Below, piece after piece: positions 51,867 through 59,732 of a stretch of 64,000 bases of DNA (its first letter is position 1; every line of letters starts with the position of its first letter). The position numbers were made by a program, and so were the translations under genes. The DNA is from an uncultured Lachnospiraceae bacterium. Its GTDB lineage: Bacteria > Bacillota > Clostridia > Lachnospirales > Lachnospiraceae. The stretch lies in NCBI GenBank assembly GCA_910585635.1, contig CAJUFE010000017.1, positions 1-64,000 of the forward strand, read 5' to 3'. The notes below the pieces were generated by a model, which did no database searches, was not told where the DNA came from, and was given only the letters and a program-made list of their open reading frames with translations.

Positions 51867-54800
51867 ATGGAAGGATATACGTATCAGACGAGAAAGCAGC
51901 TGACCGAAAGATGGGTCAGCCAGGTAAAGGAAAAGGCACGCGGCCTGTCCGAGACAGAGCGCTCCATCCTGCCCAGCGGCCAGTACTATTCCGTATCCCA
52001 GAAGACCTGCCAGTGGATGCAGCAGCTTTTGGAGGACGGGACCTACTGGAAGCTGAGCGATATCTACAAGGGCAGTCTGTCCGAGCTGACGGCGCTGTGC
52101 GTGCCGGAGGAGAAGCGGGAGGAGTTCTATTATGCTCTGGACGAGATGAACAGCTTCCAGATGACCGCCGGGTGGTATCGGCGCAGCGTCCGGTCGGAGA
52201 GCTATGTTCCCTTTGTGCGGCAGAGCATCCTGCTCTTGTGGGCCTATTCCAGGCTGTCCTTCTACGGGGCAGAGCTGGCGGATGTGCTCACCGGCCAGGT
52301 AGACCCGGAGACCTACGACCATGCCCGGACGGAGCACTGGAGCTACGACAGTATGCTGGCGGCCCAGATCGACCGGGGGGAGGAGAGGACGATCCAGGCG
52401 ATGAAGGATATCCTCTTAGGCGAGGGCAATACCGCCATGATCAGCTATGAGCTGATCCGGGGGATCGTCAAGAGTAAAAATGAGGAGCTCTACCAGGTGC
52501 TGGGGCAGTTCCTCTTAGCAGCCCGGCTCCAGGAGGGGGCCAGGCAGGCGGTCTGCGAGACCATGGACGCGGGACGGCCGGAGGCCTTCTTCCATCTGTT
52601 CAAGGTGATCGAGGATAACGACCTGGTCCGCTATTCCTCCGTGAAGCGGGCGGTGAGCACCTGGATCGGCATCTTTAATGAGAAAAGCGTGGATCGGATC
52701 ACCGATAAGCTGGTCCGCCTCATGGGGCAGTGCCTGCGGGACGGGGCCTTTTGCCAGGAGCAGCTGGCCTCGGAGGATGCAGTGGCCATCAGCTGCGGCC
52801 TCTGGGCCAAGGGTTTTTACGATGCCCAGGAGGCGATCGACGCGGAGCTGGAGCTGATCCGCCACGGCACCAAGCATCAGAAGATGACCGCCTCCTATTT
52901 TAACAGTTCCCTGCAGCTATCCGGGCTGCGGATGCAGGTGTCTAAGGAGGTGCTCCGGGACTATCCGGAGGACATGGAGCTTGCGGCCTGCTTTATGCCC
53001 GAGTTCATGAACGGCGCCGGGGGCATCCTCCAGGAGCTGGTGCGGGATCGGGACGGGGGGTACTATTCCTTTTCGGAGGGGAAGGCTAAGGAGCCCAGGA
53101 AGAAGTCGGTGACGGATCTGTTCGCAGATGAAGGGGAGGCCAGGCATTTCTATCAGATCCTCCGGGGCCTCTTAGAACGGATCCCGAAGAAGGGGATCGT
53201 CTTAGCTCCCTGCATCTTCCCCTGGCACCAGGTGACCATGAGCCAGTCAGATCTGGCGGTGCGGCTGTGCCTGCTGGCCTGGATGCTGCAGGATGAGGCT
53301 CTGATGGACGAGGCGGCCCAGTGGATCGGCCTGATCGGCCAGGGGCAGGCCTACAGCGGGTCCTCCCGGGCGGCCGCGGCCAGGGTCCTCCTGTACCGGC
53401 CCCGGACAAAGAGCCGGCGGAAGGTCCTTTTCGACCTTCTCCACGATCCCCAGGAGTACGCCATGAAGGCGGCCTTCTGTCTGGTGGAGGAGCTGGAGCT
53501 GGAGCGGGACGACTACCTTGCACTGGAGAAGAACTTAAAGTATAAGAAGGGCCGCGCCGGGACTTTAGCCCTTCTAAAGAAGCAGGAGCAGCCAGAGCTT
53601 TTTGCCTGCATCGGGCGGCTGGTCGACACGAAGTCCGAGGAATGCCATATGGGAGCCTTAGATCTGGCCCTCCAGGTCAAGAAGGAGGATCCTGCCGCTT
53701 TCCCGGCCTTAAAGCCTGCGCTGGCCGGACTGAAGGATCCCACAGGCCGGGAGCAGGTCCTTTTAGGGGAGCTTTTAGGCGAGAGCAGTGAAGCCCAGGA
53801 TATCCTGGAGCGTCCGGGCTACGGTCTCTACGATGTGGACCGGCAGTGGACCCTTCCCCAGGTGACGTTCGATGAAGGGGAGGCGGAGACCTTCTTTACA
53901 GACGGAGGCGCTGCCTGCGTCCGGATGTTAAGGGATCTGGAACGCCTGGTGGAGGCTAACAAGGAGCGGGAATACACCACCGCCTGGGGCGAGGAGGAGC
54001 TTTTGGGCAATAAGCTGTCCAACAGCCGCCGGACCTACAATGACCCCACAGCCCAGCCTTTAGATGAGATCCCCTTTAGGGAGCTGTGGGAAGACTTTTA
54101 CCGGCGGGAGGTGGGGACCCCGGAGGCGATGCTGCGGCTCTATCTGTACCAGCGGTGCCGGCAGGGGCGGACCCTCTATGAGAAGAATATCGCTTTATAT
54201 AAGAAGGTGTTCGGCCATGGCCTCCTTAAGAAAGCGCCCTTTGACCAGCTGCTCGAAGGCCTGCGCTACGGGGCGCAGGCAGGAGGGGTGATCGACCGGC
54301 TGGCCAGACAGTATATCCCGGCAGAGTTAAAGGGAAGGTGGGCCCTGGCCGGACTGGCCAAGCTCCTGTCTGTGCTGGACGAAAAGAACGCACTGTGCCA
54401 GATGCAGGAGAAACGGTGGAACGGGGAGCCGGAGATCTATACGGTGCGGGCCACGGACTTCCCGATCTTTATGGATCTGGTGGCCTGGCTGGGCCTGGGG
54501 GAGCCCCGGAAGGCCTTTGTCCTGCGCTTTAAGCTCCAGCGATATTTTGACCAGAATAAAGGTCTGGAAAAGAAGAGACGCTACGGTGGCAGCCAGACAA
54601 ACTACCTGCGCCTCCAGGATATGGTGCAGAGTGTGGTCCGGGGAGACTGGGATAAGGATCTGTTCTATAAGGCCGTATTGGCCTACCTCAACTTGGGGAG
54701 CATCTTAGGACCGGTCAGCGCGGTGGAGCAGAAGGGCGGCGTCACCTACCGGAACGCGAAAACTGGCGCGGTCAACAATTTCTTCGGGGCTAATGTGATC

Positions 54801-57191
54801 AAGCCGGTGGACGGGCGCTACCACTATGATAAGATCGGGGAGGAGGAGCTGCCGGCCATGGGACTGGCCCACACCCTGTATAAGGAAGTGGTGCCCATGG
54901 TCCTGGCGGTGGAGCTGAAACGAGGGGAGCAGCCTACGCCCTTCTCGCCCTACATCAAGGAGATCGCGGTGATCTATGGGATCCCGGATATGATCCAGAT
55001 CCTGACCGCACTGGGGAAGGATACGTTGCAGCGGGGCTACAGCTACCGCAGCGACCGGTCAGAGCGCAGGAGCGTGCTGAGCCATCTGCTGTCCGTGAGC
55101 CGCCCGCTGCCGGAGGAGACGGCGGCGGACTTAAAGAAAGCCCTTAAGGGTACGGATATCACCAGAAAGCGCTTGATCGAGCTGGCCATGTACGCGCCCC
55201 AGTGGATCTCCCTGATCGAAGAGCATCTGGGGCTTAGGGGCCTTCGGAGCGGCTGCTATTACTTTATGGCCCACACCAGCGAGGGACTGGACGAGGAGAG
55301 CCAGTCCATGGTGGCGAAATACACACCGCTGACCCCGGAGGAGCTGCGGGACGGGGCATTTGACGTGAACTGGTTCTTCGAGGCCTATGAGAGCCTGGGG
55401 GAGAAGGATTTCAAACTCCTCTATGACGCGGCGAAATATTCCTCCACAGGGACCGCCCACGGCAGGGCCAGGAAATATGCGGACGCGGCCAGCGGCAAGG
55501 TGGAGAAGGAGGCCTTAAAAGCCCAGATCCAGGATAAGCGGAACAAGGACCTGCTGATGAGCATCGGCCTTCTGCCCCTGTCCCAGGATAGTAAGGAACG
55601 GGAGGCAGACCTTTTAGACCGCTACCAGTTCATCCAGAAGTTTAAGAAAGAGAGCAAGCAGTTCGGCGCCCAGCGGCGGGCCAGTGAAGGGCGGGCTGTG
55701 GACCTGGCTATGCGGAACTTGAGCGTGAACGCCGGGTTTACGGATGTGACGCGGCTGACCCTGCGGATGGAGACGAAGCTGGTGGAGACCATGGAGCCCT
55801 ACTTTGACTGGAGGATGCTGGAAAATGGGGCGGCGGACAAGGTATGCTTAAAGATCGAGGTGGATGAGACGGGCAAGAGCAGCCTCCTGTGCCAGAAGGA
55901 CGGGAAGGCCTTAAAGTCGATCCCCACAAAATATAAGAAGGATCCCCAGGTCTTAGACTACCAGGCCAGGAATAAGAAGCTGAAGGAGCAGTACAGCCGG
56001 ACCAGGCAGATGATGGAGCAGGCCATGGAGGACGGCACATCCTTCCAGGTGTGGGAGCTTTTGGAGCTGATGGCCAACCCGGTGGTGCGGCCGATCCTTG
56101 AGCCGCTGGTGATGAAGTGGGTAGATGGCGAGAGCGGAGCTGATAGGGCGCGGGCAGAGAGTGCTGGCCCCGGTCAGCCGGAAAGAACGACCCGGAGTAT
56201 CGACGGTTCCGGTCAGCCGGAAGGGATCTCCCAAGGTGCCTGCGGATCCGATGGAGGAGAGCAGATAAAAGCGGCAGGAAAGCAGGGAGCCGCTGGGGGA
56301 CAGAAGACGGCGCATGTGCGTCTAGGCTTTTTGACAGCAGAGGGCCTGACCGACCACGCGGGAGCGCTCACCCCGCTGCAGCCGGAGGACCAGGTGACGA
56401 TCGCCCATCCCTTCGATCTGTACCAGGAAGGGCATTGGCACGAGTACCAGAAGCGGCTGTTCGAAAAGAAGATCCGGCAGCCCTTTAAGCAGGTGTTCAG
56501 GGAGCTGTATGTGAAATTAGAGGAGGAGCTGGAGAAGGAGGATACCCGGATGTTTGCCGGGAACCAGATCCAGCCCCAGAAGACTGTGGGCGCCCTGCGC
56601 GGCCGCCGCTGGGTGGCCGACTATGAGGACGGGCTCCAGAAGATCTACTATAAGGAGAACATCGTGGCCAGGATCTACGCCATGGCCGACTGGTTCTCCC
56701 CCAGCGATATCGAGGCGCCCACCCTGGAGTGGGTGGTGTTCACCGACCGGAAGACCTTTAAGCCGCTGAAGATCAAGGATGTCCCGGATGTGATCTACAG
56801 CGAGGTCATGCGGGATGTGGACCTGGCCGTCAGCGTGGCCCACGCAGGCGGCGTGGATCCGGAGACCAGCCATTCCACGATCGAGATGCGAAGGGCGATC
56901 GTGGAATGCAACCTGGAGCTGTTCAAGATTAAAAATGTGCGGCTGGAGGGGAACCATGCCATGGTGGACGGCGCCCTGGGCAAGTATACGATCCACTTAG
57001 GCAGCGGCGTGGTCCATCAGATGGGCAATGCCATGCTGTTCGTGGTGCCGGTCCATTCCCAGCACAGAGGCCGGATCTTCCTGCCCTTTATCGACGACGA
57101 CCCCAAGACGGCGGAGATCATGTCTAAGATCTTATTGTTCGCGGAGGATAAGAAGATCAAGGATCCCAGCATCTTGGCGCAGATCCGGTGA
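51867..57191 (+). CDS. Giant DUF4132-domain protein
   Basis: A 1774-residue cytoplasmic protein, the largest in the window, with no TM segment. Most of it is alpha-helical and looks like HEAT-type repeats (for example residues 430-680). The last 300 residues carry the DUF4132 region (HPFDLYQEGHWHEYQKRLFE, KQVFRELY, RRWVADYEDGLQ, and the EVMRDVDLAVSVAHAGGVDPE block before the end). About residues 1425-1490 are a Gly/Gln-rich linker. Related proteins include E. coli YehI/MolR. No function is shown. AGGAGGAGATC gives a strong ribosome site. R1 copies flank it on both sides. Confidence 0.8.
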   Translation: MEGYTYQTRKQLTERWVSQVKEKARGLSETERSILPSGQYYSVSQKTCQWMQQLLEDGTYWKLSDIYKGSLSELTALCVPEEKREEFYYALDEMNSFQMTAGWYRRSVRSESYVPFVRQSILLLWAYSRLSFYGAELADVLTGQVDPETYDHARTEHWSYDSMLAAQIDRGEERTIQAMKDILLGEGNTAMISYELIRGIVKSKNEELYQVLGQFLLAARLQEGARQAVCETMDAGRPEAFFHLFKVIEDNDLVRYSSVKRAVSTWIGIFNEKSVDRITDKLVRLMGQCLRDGAFCQEQLASEDAVAISCGLWAKGFYDAQEAIDAELELIRHGTKHQKMTASYFNSSLQLSGLRMQVSKEVLRDYPEDMELAACFMPEFMNGAGGILQELVRDRDGGYYSFSEGKAKEPRKKSVTDLFADEGEARHFYQILRGLLERIPKKGIVLAPCIFPWHQVTMSQSDLAVRLCLLAWMLQDEALMDEAAQWIGLIGQGQAYSGSSRAAAARVLLYRPRTKSRRKVLFDLLHDPQEYAMKAAFCLVEELELERDDYLALEKNLKYKKGRAGTLALLKKQEQPELFACIGRLVDTKSEECHMGALDLALQVKKEDPAAFPALKPALAGLKDPTGREQVLLGELLGESSEAQDILERPGYGLYDVDRQWTLPQVTFDEGEAETFFTDGGAACVRMLRDLERLVEANKEREYTTAWGEEELLGNKLSNSRRTYNDPTAQPLDEIPFRELWEDFYRREVGTPEAMLRLYLYQRCRQGRTLYEKNIALYKKVFGHGLLKKAPFDQLLEGLRYGAQAGGVIDRLARQYIPAELKGRWALAGLAKLLSVLDEKNALCQMQEKRWNGEPEIYTVRATDFPIFMDLVAWLGLGEPRKAFVLRFKLQRYFDQNKGLEKKRRYGGSQTNYLRLQDMVQSVVRGDWDKDLFYKAVLAYLNLGSILGPVSAVEQKGGVTYRNAKTGAVNNFFGANVIKPVDGRYHYDKIGEEELPAMGLAHTLYKEVVPMVLAVELKRGEQPTPFSPYIKEIAVIYGIPDMIQILTALGKDTLQRGYSYRSDRSERRSVLSHLLSVSRPLPEETAADLKKALKGTDITRKRLIELAMYAPQWISLIEEHLGLRGLRSGCYYFMAHTSEGLDEESQSMVAKYTPLTPEELRDGAFDVNWFFEAYESLGEKDFKLLYDAAKYSSTGTAHGRARKYADAASGKVEKEALKAQIQDKRNKDLLMSIGLLPLSQDSKEREADLLDRYQFIQKFKKESKQFGAQRRASEGRAVDLAMRNLSVNAGFTDVTRLTLRMETKLVETMEPYFDWRMLENGAADKVCLKIEVDETGKSSLLCQKDGKALKSIPTKYKKDPQVLDYQARNKKLKEQYSRTRQMMEQAMEDGTSFQVWELLELMANPVVRPILEPLVMKWVDGESGADRARAESAGPGQPERTTRSIDGSGQPEGISQGACGSDGGEQIKAAGKQGAAGGQKTAHVRLGFLTAEGLTDHAGALTPLQPEDQVTIAHPFDLYQEGHWHEYQKRLFEKKIRQPFKQVFRELYVKLEEELEKEDTRMFAGNQIQPQKTVGALRGRRWVADYEDGLQKIYYKENIVARIYAMADWFSPSDIEAPTLEWVVFTDRKTFKPLKIKDVPDVIYSEVMRDVDLAVSVAHAGGVDPETSHSTIEMRRAIVECNLELFKIKNVRLEGNHAMVDGALGKYTIHLGSGVVHQMGNAMLFVVPVHSQHRGRIFLPFIDDDPKTAEIMSKILLFAEDKKIKDPSILAQIR

Positions 57192-57229
57192 TGTGGGCCG
57201 AAAAGGGGCCATTTTGGAAGGACCATGCC

Positions 57230-57300
57230 ACATAAGGGGACGCGCTCTCGCTCCGGCTGGGCCGCCTTTCTCCACCGCGCGGTCGGCTGAGCGTAGAGAG
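57230..57300 (+). repeat. R1 partial copy H
   Basis: GGGGACGCGCTCTCGCTCCGG followed by a degenerate GGGCCGCCTTTCTCC end; it matches the right-hand part of copy G. It lies between the DUF4132 gene and the 72-aa gene. Confidence 0.55.
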
Positions 57301-57316
57301 GTCATGGGAGGATGAT

Positions 57317-57535
57317 ATGTTCGGAAAACGAAAGAACAAGAAAGTGGTATATGATAAGACCGGAAAGATCCCGGTGATCCGGGCCAGTATCTGTACGGGC
57401 GAGAAGGTGGCCGGGTTCAAGGATGCGGCCACAGGGAAATTTGAGGACCTGATGGTCATCCGCACGGAGGCGGATCTGAAGGGATTTCTGGAGCAGTATG
57501 ATGTGCGGGAAGAGGAGATCCGGAAGGAGTGGTGA
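57317..57535 (+). CDS. Small conserved-looking protein, 72 aa
   Basis: A 72-residue soluble protein: basic start (MFGKRKNKKVVYDKTGK), a short beta segment (IPVIRASICTGEKVAGF), FEDLMVIRTEADLKGFLEQY and an acidic end EEEIRKEW. Similar small proteins occur in Lachnospiraceae, sometimes under the misleading label aspartate dehydrogenase; the size rules out that enzyme. GGGAGGATGAT precedes the ATG. It lies between R1 copies H and F. Function unknown. Confidence 0.65.
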   Translation: MFGKRKNKKVVYDKTGKIPVIRASICTGEKVAGFKDAATGKFEDLMVIRTEADLKGFLEQYDVREEEIRKEW

Positions 57536-57557
57536 GATCCGGTCTTCCAGGCCGCAA

Positions 57558-57755
57558 GATGCCGAGCGGCTGGCGTGTGATATATCAAGCCGGCCGCTCA
57601 AAGTAGCGGAGGGAGGGGGCTGTCACAAAAGGAACCCCTAGAAAAACGTCGGCGCTTAGCGAGGTCTTTCACGAGCTTAGCGTCCGCTACGTTTTTCTCG
57701 GAGCGAGAGCGCGGTGACGCCCAGACAGCCCCCTCCCGGAGCGGACCTTTTGATC
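57558..57755 (+). repeat. R1 dispersed repeat, copy F
   Basis: Near-complete direct copy: GATGCCGAGCGGCTGGCG start, AGTAGCGGAGGGAGGGGGCTG, AGGAACCCCTAGAAAAACG, GGCGCTTAGCGAGG, GAGCTTAGCGTCCGCT, CGTTTTTCTCGGAGCGAGAG, AGACAGCCCCCTCCCGG and AGCGGACCTTTTGATCAACC. The outer arms have compensating changes (GGGGGCTGTC with GACAGCCCCC), so the stem is maintained although its sequence differs from copies B and E. Confidence 0.85.
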
Positions 57756-57800
57756 AACCTATAAAAAGCGACCAGACGGAGCAGCAAAGGAGGGGATGAC

Positions 57801-59351
57801 ATGATGCAGGCTGACGGCCTGATCCTGGCGGGAGGGAAGAGCACCAGGATGGGAGGAAGGCATAAGGGCGATCTGTTCTTTCAGGAGCAGACCTTTTTGG
57901 AGCGGATCATCGAGGAGCTGAAAAAGGTGGTGAGTACAGTCTGGATCTCCTATGGGGATCTGATCCGCAGGGAGTATCCGGGCTGTGAGATCGTCCAGGA
58001 CGAGTACCCGGAGAGGGGGCCGATCGGAGGCTTCCACGCCGGATTTAAAAAGAGCCGCAGCGAGCTGATCTTTACGGCGGCCTGCGATATGCCCTTTCTG
58101 CGGGCGCGGCTATATCATTTTCTCTGTGAGCGGCTGGAGCAGGCTGAAGAGGAGAGGGGGCTCACCTATGAAGGGGCCGTGCCGGTCACGGATGGGCGGC
58201 CCCACCCGCTGACCGCTGTTTACCGGAAGAGCCTGGCAGGTTCTCTGGAGCGGCAGATCCAGAATGACGATCTGCGCCTTACGTCCTGGCTGGGCGGACA
58301 GGACATCCTCTATGTGGATGTGACCCATATGCCCGCCTATCGGAAGATGCTGCGGAATGTGAACTCCCTGGCCGAGTACCAGGCCCTGCTCCTGTGCGGG
58401 GATCCGGACGGCGCGGCAGGGAGCCGCTATCCCGCCGGGGGGTATTTTGATCCGATGCCTGGAGGCCGGACACGGACAGAGAGGAGCTTTGACTCGCTGC
58501 CAGGAGGCCGGATGGCACGGACAGGGGGAGGCTCTGGCCCTCTGCCAGGAGGCGGGATGCGTGGAGAGGAGGCCTTTGACCCTGTACCGGGGAGCAGGAC
58601 ATGGGCAGGGAGGACCTTTGCCCCGGTGTCAGGCGATCGGACACGGATGGGTGGGACCTTTGCCCCTGCGTCAGGCGATCGGACACGGACGGAGGGGACC
58701 TTTGGCCCTGTGCCGGGGAGCGGGGGATGGCCAGAGGGAACCGGGGACTATGGGTGGAGAATGGGCGCGGATACAGGTCCGGTGCGGCAGAGCCATGGTA
58801 TGCCGGACGGTCCGAGGGACGATATGTGGGAGGAGGACCCGGGAGCGCGGCAGAGGATCGTGGCGGTCTGCGGGATCAAAAACTCCGGCAAGACCACGCT
58901 CCTGGTCCGTTTGATCCGGACGCTCTCGGCGCAGGGGATCTCTGCGGCGGTGGTCAAGCATGACGGCCACGAGTTCACCTGCGATATCCCCGGCACCGAC
59001 AGCTACCAGTTCTGGGAAGCCGGAGCCTGCGGCACGGCGGTCTACTCCCGGGGCCAGTCCTTTATCCATAAGCGAGGGCAGATGGATGAGCGGGAGCTCC
59101 TTAGCCGCTTCCCGGAAGCGGACATCCTGTTCATCGAAGGCCAGAAGGACAGCTATTACCCAAAGATCGAGGTGATCCGCAGGGCAGCCGGCGGGACGGG
59201 TCTGCCGGTCTCCGAGCCTACGGGGCGCTTCCTGCTGGTGACGGATGTGGATCCGGACTATTTTACAGAGCCGGCGGTGGGCTTTGACGATCTGGAGGAG
59301 ATCGTGGAGAGGATCCTGGCCATCCCGCCGGGGCTGGGGAGCATCCGGTGA
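57801..59351 (+). CDS. MobA-MobB fusion for molybdopterin cofactor maturation
   Basis: A 516-residue two-domain protein. Residues 1-205 are MobA, the nucleotidyltransferase adding GMP to molybdopterin: GLILAGGKSTRMG, ERGPIGGFHAGF, AACDMPFLRA. Residues 350-516 are MobB, a GTP-binding partner: VCGIKNSGKTTLLVRLI, VVKHDGHEF, DILFIEGQKDSYYPKIEVIR. The 140-residue linker contains about six degenerate repeats of 14-16 residues rich in Pro, Gly and Arg (FDPVPGSRTWAGR type). The start codon ATG 57801 (or 57804) follows AAAGGAGGGG. No other molybdopterin gene is nearby. Confidence 0.9.
   Translation: MMQADGLILAGGKSTRMGGRHKGDLFFQEQTFLERIIEELKKVVSTVWISYGDLIRREYPGCEIVQDEYPERGPIGGFHAGFKKSRSELIFTAACDMPFLRARLYHFLCERLEQAEEERGLTYEGAVPVTDGRPHPLTAVYRKSLAGSLERQIQNDDLRLTSWLGGQDILYVDVTHMPAYRKMLRNVNSLAEYQALLLCGDPDGAAGSRYPAGGYFDPMPGGRTRTERSFDSLPGGRMARTGGGSGPLPGGGMRGEEAFDPVPGSRTWAGRTFAPVSGDRTRMGGTFAPASGDRTRTEGTFGPVPGSGGWPEGTGDYGWRMGADTGPVRQSHGMPDGPRDDMWEEDPGARQRIVAVCGIKNSGKTTLLVRLIRTLSAQGISAAVVKHDGHEFTCDIPGTDSYQFWEAGACGTAVYSRGQSFIHKRGQMDERELLSRFPEADILFIEGQKDSYYPKIEVIRRAAGGTGLPVSEPTGRFLLVTDVDPDYFTEPAVGFDDLEEIVERILAIPPGLGSIR
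58440..58735 (+). repeat. Degenerate in-frame repeats in the MobA-MobB linker
   Basis: Units of roughly 45-48 bp encode motifs of the form F(D/A)P(V/M)(P/S)G(G/D)RTR. Two adjacent units near 58620-58690 (TCAGGCGATCGGACACGGA) are nearly identical. The reading frame is kept throughout. Confidence 0.75.
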
Positions 59352-59479
59352 AGACGGTGTCGATGTGCTAGAACGTGTTTGAAGATCCAGACATACCCCA
59401 GAAATTGGTAAGCGCTTTTTTGCGGGATATCCTGTATAATGGTGGAAGAGGAACAGAAAGCCGTGAAGGAGGATATGCC

Positions 59480-59548
59480 ATGGTCGTGAGAGGTCTGCTG
59501 CGGGAGAGAGAGGGCTGCCGCAGCGGACCTTTTGCGTCATATCTATAG
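59480..59548 (+). pseudogene. 22-codon ORF with a strong ribosome site, running into R1
   Basis: ATG 59480 follows GAAGGAGGATATGCC, and TATAAT lies at 59436, but the frame stops after 22 codons inside the R1-type sequence. It may be the start of a gene interrupted by the repeat, or a leader peptide. Weak call. Confidence 0.3.
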
Positions 59549-59585
59549 CGATAAGCCCCCTTGGCGTGGGTGTGAAAAGCAACAC
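59487..59585 (+). repeat. R1 partial copy I
   Basis: CCGCAGCGGACCTTTT (59518-59533) and TGGCGTGGGTGTGAAAAG (59562-59579) match 310-325 and 284-301 of the window exactly, but in the opposite order, so part of the element has been rearranged. Confidence 0.65.
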
Positions 59586-59622
59586 TCCCATACTCCTGCC
59601 TCACAGACCCGGCAGAAAATGA

Positions 59623-59651
59623 TTTACATCCGCCCACATTTTTACTATAAT
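59623..59651 (+). promoter_or_regulatory. Promoter for the FtsA-like gene
   Basis: TTTACA (59623-59628), 17-nt spacer, TATAAT (59646-59651), 82 nt before the start. Confidence 0.65.
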
Positions 59652-59732
59652 GATACCAGGAGACGAGCAAGAAACGAACGAGCGCCGCGACTGCAAAGGA
59701 TCTAAGACAGTTACGGCCACAGGAGGGTGAGC

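Noticed and set aside
57317..57535. Aspartate dehydrogenase label for the 72-residue protein
   Set aside because: Far too short and no nucleotide-binding motif; such labels on similar proteins are probably propagated errors.
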